NCBI GenBank assembly: GCA_019054805.1
Contig: JAHQIY010000039.1
Coordinates: 282,210-346,209 of the forward strand
Source: Brachionus manjavacas
Taxonomy: Eukaryota > Rotifera > Eurotatoria > Ploima > Brachionidae
Direction of reading: 5' to 3'
DNA length: 64,000 nt
Part shown: positions 48,851 through 62,200 of the stretch, in pieces
Position numbering within the stretch: position 1 is the stretch's first letter
How the letters are laid out: each line of letters opens with the position of its first letter
Program-made: the position numbers and the translations under genes
Notes under the pieces: generated by a model
Seen by the model: the letters and a program-made list of their open reading frames with translations, nothing else
The model's database searches: none
What the model was told of the DNA's origin: nothing

Positions 48851-51800
48851 TTTAAAGGACAAGAAATTAGGCGACTTCGAAAAAGAGCAAAAAACCCATT
48901 TTTTGACGTTTTTCAAAAAGGTTTTTTGCAATGAATTTTTCAAATTATGGAAAACCGAAGTTACCACTAGATAGATCTTGAAATTTTCTTGACTTTGGCT
49001 TTTACAGATCAAAAAAGGTCAAAGATTCGAAAAGTTATGCGCATGCGAAACTTGCAAGTGATTACCAATAACTGAGTTTTCAAATCACTGCAGAATGGTC
49101 AATTTTTTAGCTACGATAATGATTAATAGCTCAAATTCAAGAGCGCAAAAAGTTCTACATGATACAATTTACAGGAGTCCAAAAAGTTAAAAGGACAAGA
49201 AATTAGGCGACTTCGAAAAAGAGCAAAAAACCCATTTTTTGACGTTTTTCAAAAAGGTTTTTTGCAATGAATTTTTCAAATTATGGAAAACCGAAGTTAC
49301 CACTAGATAGATCTTGAAATTTTCTTGACTTTGGCTTTTACAGATCAAAAAAAGGTCAAAGATTCGAAAAGTTATGCGCATGCGAAACTTGCAAGTGATT
49401 ACCAATAACTGAGTTTTCAAATCACTGCAGAATGGTCAATTTTTTAGCTACGATAATGATTAATAGCTCAAATTCAAGAGCGCAAAAAGTTCTACATGAT
49501 ACAATTTACAGGAGTCCAAAAAGTTAAAAGGACAAGAAATTAGGCGACTTCGAAAAAGAGCAAAAAACCCATTTTTTGACGTTTTTCAAAAAGGTTTTTT
49601 GCAATGAATTTTTCAAATTATGGAAAACCGAAGTTACCACTAGATAGATCTTGAAATTTTCTTGACTTTGGCTTTTACAGATCAAAATAGGTCAAAGATT
49701 CGAAAAGTTATGCGCATGCGAAACTTGCAAGTGATTACCAATAACTGAGTTTTCAAATCACTGCAGAATGGTCAATTTTTTAGCTACGATAATGATTAAT
49801 AGCTCAAATTCAAGAGCGCAAAAAGTTCTACATGATACAATTTACAGGAGTCCAAAAAATTTAAAGGACAAGAAATTAGGCGACTTCGAAAAAGAGCAAA
49901 AAACCCATTTTTTGACGTTTTTCAAAAAGGTTTTTTGCAATGAATTTTTCAAATTATGGAAAACCGAAGTTACCACTAGATAGATCTTGAAATTTTCTTG
50001 ACTTTGGCTTTTACAGATCAAAAAAAGGTCAAAGATTCGAAAAGTTATGCGCATGCGAAACTTGCAAGTGATTACCAATAACTGAGTTTTCAAATCACTG
50101 CAGAATGGTCAATTTTTTAGCTACGATAATGATTAATAGCTCAAATTCAAGAGCGCAAAAAGTTCTACATGATACAATTTACAGGAGTCCAAAAAGTTAA
50201 AAGGACAAGAAATTAGGCGACTTCGAAAAAGAGCAAAAAACCCATTTTTTGACGTTTTTCAAAAAGGTTTTTTGCAATGAATTTTTCAAATTATGGAAAA
50301 CCGAAGTTACCACTAGATAGATCTTGAAATTTTCTTGACTTTGGCTTTTACAGATCAAAATAGGTCAAAGATTCGAAAAGTTATGCGCATGCGAAACTTG
50401 CAAGTGATTACCAATAACTGAGTTTTCAAATCACTGCAGAATGGTCAATTTTTTAGCTACGATAATGATTAATAGCTCAAATTCAAGAGCGCAAAAAGTT
50501 CTACATGATACAATTTACAGGAGTCCAAAAAGTTAAAAGGACAAGAAATTAGGCGACTTCGAAAAAGAGCAAAAAACCCATTTTTTGACGTTTTTCAAAA
50601 AGGTTTTTTGCAATGAATTTTTCAAATTATGGAAAACCGAAGTTACCACTAGATAGATCTTGAAATTTTCTTGACTTTGGCTTTTACAGATCAAAAAAAG
50701 GTCAAAGATTCGAAAAGTTATGCGCATGCGAAACTTGCAAGTGATTACCAATAACTGAGTTTTCAAATCACTGCAGAATGGTCAATTTTTTAGCTACGAT
50801 AATGATTAATAGCTCAAATTCAAGAGCGCAAAAAGTTCTACATGATACAATTTACAGGAGTCCAAAAAGTTAAAAGGACAAGAAATTAGGCGACTTCGAA
50901 AAAGAGCAAAAAACCCATTTTTTGACGTTTTTCAAAAAGGTTTTTTGCAATGAATTTTTCAAATTATGGAAAACCGAAGTTACCACTAGATAGATCTTGA
51001 AATTTTCTTGACTTTGGCTTTTACAGATCAAAATAGGTCAAAGATTCGAAAAGTTATGCGCATGCGAAACTTGCAAGTGATTACCAATAACTGAGTTTTC
51101 AAATCACTGCAGAATGGTCAATTTTTTAGCTACGATAATGATTAATAGCTCAAATTCAAGAGCGCAAAAAGTTCTACATGATACAATTTACAGGAGTCCA
51201 AAAAATTAAAAGGACAAGAAATTAGGCGACTTCGAAAAAGAGCAAAAAACCCATTTTTTGACGTTTTTCAAAAAGGTTTTTGCAATGAATTTTTCAAATT
51301 ATGGAAAACCGAAGTTACCACTAGATAGATCTTGAAATTTTCTTGACTTTGGCTTTTACAGATCAAAAAAAGGTCAAAGATTCGAAAAGTTATGCGCATG
51401 CGAAACTTGCAAGTGATTACCAATAACTGAGTTTTCAAATCACTGCAGAATGGTCAATTTTTTAGCTACGATAATGATTAATAGCTCAAATTCAAGAGCG
51501 CAAAAAGTTCTACATGATACAATTTACAGGAGTCCAAAAAATTAAAAGGACAAGAAATTAGGCGACTTCGAAAAAGAGCAAAAAACCCATTTTTTGACGT
51601 TTTTCAAAAAGGTTTTTTGCAATGAATTTTTCAAATTATGGAAAACCGAAGTTACCACTAGATAGATCTTGAAATTTTCTTGACTTTGGCTTTTACAGAT
51701 CAAAATAGGTCAAAGATTCGAAAAGTTATGCGCATGCGAAACTTGCAAGTGATTACCAATAACTGAGTTTTCAAATCACTGCAGAATGGTCAATTTTTTA

Positions 51801-54800
51801 GCTACGATAATGATTAATAGCTCAAATTCAAGAGCGCAAAAAGTTCTACATGATACAATTTACAGGAGTCCAAAAAGTTAAAAGGACAAGAAATTAGGCG
51901 ACTTCGAAAAAGAGCAAAAAACCCATTTTTTGACGTTTTTCAAAAAGGTTTTTTGCAATGAATTTTTCAAATTATGGAAAACCGAAGTTACCACTAGATA
52001 GATCTTGAAATTTTCTTGACTTTGGCTTTTACAGATCAAAAAAAGGTCAAAGATTCGAAAAGTTATGCGCATGCGAAACTTGCAAGTGATTACCAATAAC
52101 TGAGTTTTCAAATCACTGCAGAATGGTCAATTTTTTAGCTACGATAATGATTAATAGCTCAAATTCAAGAGCGCAAAAAGTTCTACATGATACAATTTAC
52201 AGGAGTCCAAAAAGTTAAAAGGACAAGAAATTAGGCGACTTCGAAAAAGAGCAAAAAACCCATTTTTTGACGTTTTTCAAAAAGGTTTTTTGCAATGAAT
52301 TTTTCAAATTATGGAAAACCGAAGTTACCACTAGATAGATCTTGAAATTTTCTTGACTTTGGCTTTTACAGATCAAAAAAAGGTCAAAGATTCGAAAAGT
52401 TATGCGCATGCGAAACTTGCAAGTGATTACCAATAACTGAGTTTTCAAATCACTGCAGAATGGTCAATTTTTTAGCTACGATAATGATTAATAGCTCAAA
52501 TTCAAGAGCGCAAAAAGTTCTACATGATACAATTTACAGGAGTCCAAAAAGTTAAAAGGACAAGAAATTAGGCGACTTCGAAAAAGAGCAAAAAACCCAT
52601 TTTTTGACGTTTTTCAAAAAGGTTTTTTGCAATGAATTTTTCAAATTATGGAAAACCGAAGTTACCACTAGATAGATCTTGAAATTTTCTTGACTTTGGC
52701 TTTTACAGATCAAAAAAAGGTCAAAGATTCGAAAAGTTATGCGCATGCGAAACTTGCAAGTGATTACCAATAACTGAGTTTTCAAATCACTGCAGAATGG
52801 TCAATTTTTTAGCTACGATAATGATTAATAGCTCAAATTCAAGAGCGCAAAAAGTTCTACATGATACAATTTACAGGAGTCCAAAAAGTTAAAAGGACAA
52901 GAAATTAGGCGACTTCGAAAAAGAGCAAAAAACCCATTTTTTGACGTTTTTCAAAAAGGTTTTTTGCAATGAATTTTTCAAATTATGGAAAACCGAAGTT
53001 ACCACTAGATAGATCTTGAAATTTTCTTGACTTTGGCTTTTACAGATCAAAAAAAGGTCAAAGATTCGAAAAGTTATGCGCATGCGAAACTTGCAAGTGA
53101 TTACCAATAACTGAGTTTTCAAATCACTGCAGAATGGTCAATTTTTTAGCTACGATAATGATTAATAGCTCAAATTCAAGAGCGCAAAAAGTTCTACATG
53201 ATACAATTTACAGGAGTCCAAAAAATTAAAAGGACAAGAAATTAGGCGACTTCGAAAAAGAGCAAAAAACCCATTTTTTGACGTTTTTCAAAAAGGTTTT
53301 TTGCAATGAATTTTTCAAATTATGGAAAACCGAAGTTACCACTAGATAGATCTTGAAATTTTCTTGACTTTGGCTTTTACAGATCAAAAAAAGGTCAAAG
53401 ATTCGAAAAGTTATGCGCATGCGAAACTTGCAAGTGATTACCAATAACTGAGTTTTCAAATCACTGCAGAATGGTCAATTTTTTAGCTACGATAATGATT
53501 AATAGCTCAAATTCAAGAGCGCAAAAAGTTCTACATGATACAATTTACAGGAGTCCAAAAAGTTAAAAGGACAAGAAATTAGGCGACTTCGAAAAAGAGC
53601 AAAAAACCCATTTTTTGACGTTTTTCAAAAAGGTTTTTTGCAATGAATTTTTCAAATTATGGAAAACCGAAGTTACCACTAGATAGATCTTGAAATTTTC
53701 TTGACTTTGGCTTTTACAGATCAAAATAGGTCAAAGATTCGAAAAGTTATGCGCATGCGAGACTTGCAAGTGATTACCAATAACTGAGTTTTCAAATCAC
53801 TGCAGAATGGTCAATTTTTTAGCTACGATAATGATTAATAGCTCAAATTCAAGAGCGCAAAAAGTTCTACATGATACAATTTACAGGAGTCCAAAAAGTT
53901 AAAAGGACAAGAAATTAGGCGACTTCGAAAAAGAGCAAAAAACCCATTTTTTGACGTTTTTCAAAAAGGTTTTTTGCAATGAATTTTTCAAATTATGGAA
54001 AACCGAAGTTACCACTAGATAGATCTTGAAATTTTCTTGACTTTGGCTTTTACAGATCAAAAAAAGGTCAAAGATTCGAAAAGTTATGCGCATGCGAAAC
54101 TTGCAAGTGATTACCAATAACTGAGTTTTCAAATCACTGCAGAATGGTCAATTTTTTAGCTACGATAATGATTAATAGCTCAAATTCAAGAGCGCAAAAA
54201 GTTCTACATGATACAATTTACAGGAGTCCAAAAAATTTAAAGGACAAGAAATTAGGCGACTTCGAAAAAGAGCAAAAAACCCATTTTTTGACGTTTTTCA
54301 AAAAGGTTTTTTGCAATGAATTTTTCAAATTATGGAAAACCGAAGTTACCACTAGATAGATCTTGAAATTTTCTTGACTTTGGCTTTTACAGATCAAAAT
54401 AGGTCAAAGATTCGAAAAGTTATGCGCATGCGAAACTTGCAAGTGATTACCAATAACTGAGTTTTCAAATCACTGCAGAATGGTCAATTTTTTAGCTACG
54501 ATAATGATTAATAGCTCAAATTCAAGAGCGCAAAAAGTTCTACATGATACAATTTACAGGAGTCCAAAAAGTTAAAAGGACAAGAAATTAGGCGACTTCG
54601 AAAAAGAGCAAAAAACCCATTTTTTGACGTTTTTCAAAAAGGTTTTTTGCAATGAATTTTTCAAATTATGGAAAACCGAAGTTACCACTAGATAGATCTT
54701 GAAATTTTCTTGACTTTGGCTTTTACAGATCAAAAAAAGGTCAAAGATTCGAAAAGTTATGCGCATGCGAAACTTGCAAGTGATTACCAATAACTGAGTT

Positions 54801-56246
54801 TTCAAATCACTGCAGAATGGTCAATTTTTTAGCTACGATAATGATTAATAGCTCAAATTCAAGAGCGCAAAAAGTTCTACATGATACAATTTACAGGAGT
54901 CCAAAAAATTAAAAGGACAAGAAATTAGGCGACTTCGAAAAAGAGCAAAAAACCCATTTTTTGACGTTTTTCAAAAAGGTTTTTTGCAATGAATTTTTCA
55001 AATTATGGAAAACCGAAGTTACCACTAGATAGATCTTGAAATTTTCTTGACTTTGGCTTTTACAGATCAAAAAAAGGTCAAAGATTCGAAAAGTTATGCG
55101 CATGCGAAACTTGCAAGTGATTACCAATAACTGAGTTTTCAAATCACTGCAGAATGGTCAATTTTTTAGCTACGATAATGATTAATAGCTCAAATTCAAG
55201 AGCGCAAAAAGTTCTACATGATACAATTTACAGGAGTCCAAAAAGTTAAAAGGACAAGAAATTAGGCGACTTCGAAAAAGAGCAAAAAACCCATTTTTTG
55301 ACGTTTTTCAAAAAGGTTTTGTGCAATGAATTTTTCAAATTATGGAAAACCGAAGTTACCACTAGATAGATCTTGAAATTTTCTTGACTTTGGCTTTTAC
55401 AGATCAAAAAAAGGTCAAAGATTCGAAAAGTTATGCGCATGCGAAACTTGCAAGTGATTACCAATAACTGAGTTTTCAAATCACTGCAGAATGGTCAATT
55501 TTTTAGCTACGATAATGATTAATAGCTCAAATTCAAGAGCGCAAAAAGTTCTACATGATACAATTTACAGGAGTCCAAAAAGTTAAAAGGACAAGAAATT
55601 AGGCGACTTCGAAAAAGAGCAAAAAACCCATTTTTTGACGTTTTTCAAAAAGGTTTTTTGCAATGAATTTTTCAAATTATGGAAAACCGAAGTTACCACT
55701 AGATAGATCTTGAAATTTTCTTGACTTTGGCTTTTACAGATCAAAAAAAGGTCAAAGATTCGAAAAGTTATGCGCATGCGAAACTTGCAAGTGATTACCA
55801 ATAACTGAGTTTTCAAATCACTGCAGAATGGTCAATTTTTTAGCTACGATAATGATTAATAGCTCAAATTCAAGAGCGCAAAAAGTTCTACATGATACAA
55901 TTTACAGGAGTCCAAAAAATTTAAAGGACAAGAAATTAGGCGACTTCGAAAAAGAGCAAAAAACCCATTTTTTGACGTTTTTCAAAAAGGTTTTTTGCAA
56001 TGAATTTTTCAAATTATGGAAAACCGAAGTTACCACTAGATAGATCTTGAAATTTTCTTGACTTTGGCTTTTACAGATCAAAAAAAGGTCAAAGATTCGA
56101 AAAGTTATGCGCATGCGAAACTTGCAAGTGATTACCAATAACTGAGTTTTCAAATCACTGCAGAATGGTCAATTTTTTAGCTACGATAATGATTAATAGC
56201 TCAAATTCAAGAGCGCAAAAAGTTCTACATGATACAATTTACAGGA

Positions 56247-57263
56247 GTCCAAAAAGTTAAAAGGACAAGAAATTAGGCGACTTCGAAAAAGAGCAAAAAA
56301 CCCATTTTTTGACGTTTTTCAAAAAGGTTTTTGCAATGAATTTTTCAAATTATGGAAAACCGAAGTTACCACTAGATAGATCTTGAAATTTTCTTGACTT
56401 TGGCTTTTACAGATCAAAAAAGGTCAAAGATTCGAAAAGTTATGCGCATGCGAAACTTGCAAGTGATTACCAATAACTGAGTTTTCAAATCACTGCAGAA
56501 TGGTCAATTTTTTAGCTACGATAATGATTAATAGCTCAAATTCAAGAGCGCAAAAAGTTCTACATGATACAATTTACAGGAGTCCAAAAATTTAAAAGGA
56601 CAAGAAATTAGGCGACTTCGAAAAAGAGCAAAAAACCCATTTTTTGACGTTTTTCAAAAAGGTTTTTGCAATGAATTTTTCAAATTATGGAAAACCGAAG
56701 TTACCACTAGATAGATCTTGAAATTTTCTTGACTCTTGGCTTTTACAGATCAAAAAAGGTCAAAGATTCGAAAAGTTATGCGCATGCGAGACTTGCAAGT
56801 GATTACCAATAACTGAGTTTTCAAATCACTGCAGAATGGTCAATTTTTTAGCTACGATAATGATTAATAGCTCAAATTCAAGAGCGCAAAAAGTTCTACA
56901 TGATACAATTTACAGGAGTCCAAAAAGTTAAAAGGACAAGAAATTAGGCGACTTCGAAAAAGAGCAAAAAACCCATTTTTTGACGTTTTTCAAAAAGGTT
57001 TTTTGCAATGAATTTTTCAAATTATGGAAAACCGAAGTTACCACTAGATAGATCTTGAAATTTTCTTGACTTTGGCTCTTGCAGATCAAAAAAGGTCAAA
57101 GATTCGAAAAGTTATGCGCATGCGAGACTTGCAAGTGATTACCAATAACTGAGTTTTCAAATCACTGCAGAATGGTCAATTTTTTAGCTACGATAATGAT
57201 TAATAGCTCAAATTCAAGAGCGCAAAAAGTTCTACATGATACAATTTACAGGAGTCCAAAAAG
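56247..57263 (+). repeat. Internal patch of more diverged monomers
   Basis: Three successive units carry unusual changes: shortened GGTTTTTGC, CCAAAAATTTAAAAGG, GACTCTTGGC near 56732, GGCTCTTGCAG near 57074, and GCGAGACTTG near 56787 and 57122. The GGCTCTTGCAG variant returns in the unit starting at 60296, which also has AGCAATAAAAACATT. Confidence 0.65.
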
Positions 57264-58273
57264 TTAAAAGGACAAGAAATTAGGCGACTTCGAAAAAGAG
57301 CAAAAAACCCATTTTTTGACGTTTTTCAAAAAGGTTTTTTGCAATGAATTTTTCAAATTATGGAAAACCGAAGTTACCACTAGATAGATCTTGAAATTTT
57401 CTTGACTTTGGCTTTTACAGATCAAAAAAAGGTCAAAGATTCGAAAAGTTATGCGCATGCGAAACTTGCAAGTGATTACCAATAACTGAGTTTTCAAATC
57501 ACTGCAGAATGGTCAATTTTTTAGCTACGATAATGATTAATAGCTCAAATTCAAGAGCGCAAAAAGTTCTACATGATACAATTTACAGGAGTCCAAAAAG
57601 TTAAAAGGACAAGAAATTAGGCGACTTCGAAAAAGAGCAAAAAACCCATTTTTTGACGTTTTTCAAAAAGGTTTTTTGCAATGAATTTTTCAAATTATGG
57701 AAAACCGAAGTTACCACTAGATAGATCTTGAAATTTTCTTGACTTTGGCTTTTACAGATCAAAATAGGTCAAAGATTCGAAAAGTTATGCGCATGCGAAA
57801 CTTGCAAGTGATTACCAATAACTGAGTTTTCAAATCACTGCAGAATGGTCAATTTTTTAGCTACGATAATGATTAATAGCTCAAATTCAAGAGCGCAAAA
57901 AGTTCTACATGATACAATTTACAGGAGTCCAAAAAGTTAAAAGGACAAGAAATTAGGCGACTTCGAAAAAGAGCAAAAAACCCATTTTTTGACGTTTTTC
58001 AAAAAGGTTTTTTGCAATGAATTTTTCAAATTATGGAAAACCGAAGTTACCACTAGATAGATCTTGAAATTTTCTTGACTTTGGCTTTTACAGATCAAAA
58101 AAAGGTCAAAGATTCGAAAAGTTATGCGCATGCGAAACTTGCAAGTGATTACCAATAACTGAGTTTTCAAATCACTGCAGAATGGTCAATTTTTTAGCTA
58201 CGATAATGATTAATAGCTCAAATTCAAGAGCGCAAAAAGTTCTACATGATACAATTTACAGGAGTCCAAAAAG

Positions 58274-59284
58274 TTAAAAGGACAAGAAATTAGGCGACTT
58301 CGAAAAAGAGCAAAAAACCCATTTTTTGACGTTTTTCAAAAAGGTTTTTTGCAATGAATTTTTCAAATTATGGAAAACCGAAGTTACCACTAGATAGATC
58401 TTGAAATTTTCTTGACTTTGGCTTTTACAGATCAAAAAAAGGTCAAAGATTCGAAAAGTTATGCGCATGCGAGACTTGCAAGTGATTACCAATAACTGAG
58501 TTTTCAAATCACTGCAGAATGGTCAATTTTTTAGCTACGATAATGATTAATAGCTCAAATTCAAGAGCGCAAAAAGTTCTACATGATACAATTTACAGGA
58601 GTCCAAAAAGTTAAAAGGACAAGAAATTAGGCGACTTCGAAAAAGAGCAAAAAACCCATTTTTTGACGTTTTTCAAAAAGGTTTTTTGCAATGAATTTTT
58701 CAAATTATGGAAAACCGAAGTTACCACTAGATAGATCTTGAAATTTTCTTGACTTTGGCTTTTACAGATCAAAAAAAGGTCAAAGATTCGAAAAGTTATG
58801 CGCATGCGAGACTTGCAAGTGATTACCAATAACTGAGTTTTCAAATCACTGCAGAATGGTCAATTTTTTAGCTACGATAATGATTAATAGCTCAAATTCA
58901 AGAGCGCAAAAAGTTCTACATGATACAATTTACAGGAGTCCAAAAAGTTAAAAGGACAAGAAATTAGGCGACTTCGAAAAAGAGCAAAAAACCCATTTTT
59001 TGACGTTTTTCAAAAAGGTTTTTTGCAATGAATTTTTCAAATTATGGAAAACCGAAGTTACCACTAGATAGATCTTGAAATTTTCTTGACTTTGGCTTTT
59101 ACAGATCAAAAAAAGGTCAAAGATTCGAAAAGTTATGCGCATGCGAGACTTGCAAGTGATTACCAATAACTGAGTTTTCAAATCACTGCAGAATGGTCAA
59201 TTTTTTAGCTACGATAATGATTAATAGCTCAAATTCAAGAGCGCAAAAAGTTCTACATGATACAATTTACAGGAGTCCAAAAAG
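58274..59284 (+). repeat. Three consecutive identical-looking GCGAGACTTG monomers
   Basis: Units starting at 58274, 58611 and 58948 all share the GCGAGACTTG change, which is rare elsewhere (single cases near 33899 and 53757). It indicates a recent local amplification. Confidence 0.65.
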
Positions 59285-62200
59285 TTAAAAGGACAAGAAA
59301 TTAGGCGACTTCGAAAAAGAGCAAAAAACCCATTTTTTGACGTTTTTCAAAAAGGTTTTTTGCAATGAATTTTTCAAATTATGGAAAACCGAAGTTACCA
59401 CTAGATAGATCTTGAAATTTTCTTGACTTTGGCTTTTACAGATCAAAAAAAGGTCAAAGATTCGAAAAGTTATGCGCATGCGAAACTTGCAAGTGATTAC
59501 CAATAACTGAGTTTTCAAATCACTGCAGAATGGTCAATTTTTTAGCTACGATAATGATTAATAGCTCAAATTCAAGAGCGCAAAAAGTTCTACATGATAC
59601 AATTTACAGGAGTCCAAAAAGTTAAAAGGACAAGAAATTAGGCGACTTCGAAAAAGAGCAAAAAACCCATTTTTTGACGTTTTTCAAAAAGGTTTTTTGC
59701 AATGAATTTTTCAAATTATGGAAAACCGAAGTTACCACTAGATAGATCTTGAAATTTTCTTGACTTTGGCTTTTACAGATCAAAAAAAGGTCAAAGATTC
59801 GAAAAGTTATGCGCATGCGAAACTTGCAAGTGATTACCAATAACTGAGTTTTCAAATCACTGCAGAATGGTCAATTTTTTAGCTACGATAATGATTAATA
59901 GCTCAAATTCAAGAGCGCAAAAAGTTCTACATGATACAATTTACAGGAGTCCAAAAAATTTAAAGGACAAGAAATTAGGCGACTTCGAAAAAGAGCAAAA
60001 AACCCATTTTTTGACGTTTTTCAAAAAGGTTTTTTGCAATGAATTTTTCAAATTATGGAAAACCGAAGTTACCACTAGATAGATCTTGAAATTTTCTTGA
60101 CTTTGGCTTTTACAGATCAAAAAAAGGTCAAAGATTCGAAAAGTTATGCGCATGCGAAACTTGCAAGTGATTACCAATAACTGAGTTTTCAAATCACTGC
60201 AGAATGGTCAATTTTTTAGCTACGATAATGATTAATAGCTCAAATTCAAGAGCGCAAAAAGTTCTACATGATACAATTTACAGGAGTCCAAAAAGTTAAA
60301 AGGACAAGAAATTAGGCGACTTCGAAAAAGAGCAATAAAAACATTTTTTGACGTTTTTCAAAAAGGTTTTTTGCAATGAATTTTTCAAATTATGGAAAAC
60401 CGAAGTTACCACTAGATAGATCTTGAAATTTTCTTGACTTTGGCTCTTGCAGATCAAAAAAAGGTCAAAGATTCGAAAAGTTATGCGCATGCGAGACTTG
60501 CAAGTGATTACCAATAACTGAGTTTTCAAATCACTGCAGAATGGTCAATTTTTTAGCTACGATAATGATTAATAGCTCAAATTCAAGAGCGCAAAAAGTT
60601 CTACATGATACAATTTACAGGAGTCCAAAAAATTTAAAGGACAAGAAATTAGGCGACTTCGAAAAAGAGCAAAAAACCCATTTTTTGACGTTTTTCAAAA
60701 AGGTTTTTTGCAATGAATTTTTCAAATTATGGAAAACCGAAGTTACCACTAGATAGATCTTGAAATTTTCTTGACTTTGGCTTTTACAGATCAAAATAGG
60801 TCAAAGATTCGAAAAGTTATGCGCATGCGAAACTTGCAAGTGATTACCAATAACTGAGTTTTCAAATCACTGCAGAATGGTCAATTTTTTAGCTACGATA
60901 ATGATTAATAGCTCAAATTCAAGAGCGCAAAAAGTTCTACATGATACAATTTACAGGAGTCCAAAAAGTTAAAAGGACAAGAAATTAGGCGACTTCGAAA
61001 AAGAGCAAAAAACCCATTTTTTGACGTTTTTCAAAAAGGTTTTTTGCAATGAATTTTTCAAATTATGGAAAACCGAAGTTACCACTAGATAGATCTTGAA
61101 ATTTTCTTGACTTTGGCTTTTACAGATCAAAAAAAGGTCAAAGATTCGAAAAGTTATGCGCATGCGAAACTTGCAAGTGATTACCAATAACTGAGTTTTC
61201 AAATCACTGCAGAATGGTCAATTTTTTAGCTACGATAATGATTAATAGCTCAAATTCAAGAGCGCAAAAAGTTCTACATGATACAATTTACAGGAGTCCA
61301 AAAAATTTAAAGGACAAGAAATTAGGCGACTTCGAAAAAGAGCAAAAAACCCATTTTTTGACGTTTTTCAAAAAGGTTTTTTGCAATGAATTTTTCAAAT
61401 TATGGAAAACCGAAGTTACCACTAGATAGATCTTGAAATTTTCTTGACTTTGGCTTTTACAGATCAAAAAAAGGTCAAAGATTCGAAAAGTTATGCGCAT
61501 GCGAAACTTGCAAGTGATTACCAATAACTGAGTTTTCAAATCACTGCAGAATGGTCAATTTTTTAGCTACGATAATGATTAATAGCTCAAATTCAAGAGC
61601 GCAAAAAGTTCTACATGATACAATTTACAGGAGTCCAAAAAGTTAAAAGGACAAGAAATTAGGCGACTTCGAAAAAGAGCAAAAAACCCATTTTTTGACG
61701 TTTTTCAAAAAGGTTTTTTGCAATGAATTTTTCAAATTATGGAAAACCGAAGTTACCACTAGATAGATCTTGAAATTTTCTTGACTTTGGCTTTTACAGA
61801 TCAAAATAGGTCAAAGATTCGAAAAGTTATGCGCATGCGAAACTTGCAAGTGATTACCAATAACTGAGTTTTCAAATCACTGCAGAATGGTCAATTTTTT
61901 AGCTACGATAATGATTAATAGCTCAAATTCAAGAGCGCAAAAAGTTCTACATGATACAATTTACAGGAGTCCAAAAAGTTAAAAGGACAAGAAATTAGGC
62001 GACTTCGAAAAAGAGCAAAAAACCCATTTTTTGACGTTTTTCAAAAAGGTTTTTTGCAATGAATTTTTCAAATTATGGAAAACCGAAGTTACCACTAGAT
62101 AGATCTTGAAATTTTCTTGACTTTGGCTTTTACAGATCAAAAAAAGGTCAAAGATTCGAAAAGTTATGCGCATGCGAAACTTGCAAGTGATTACCAATAA

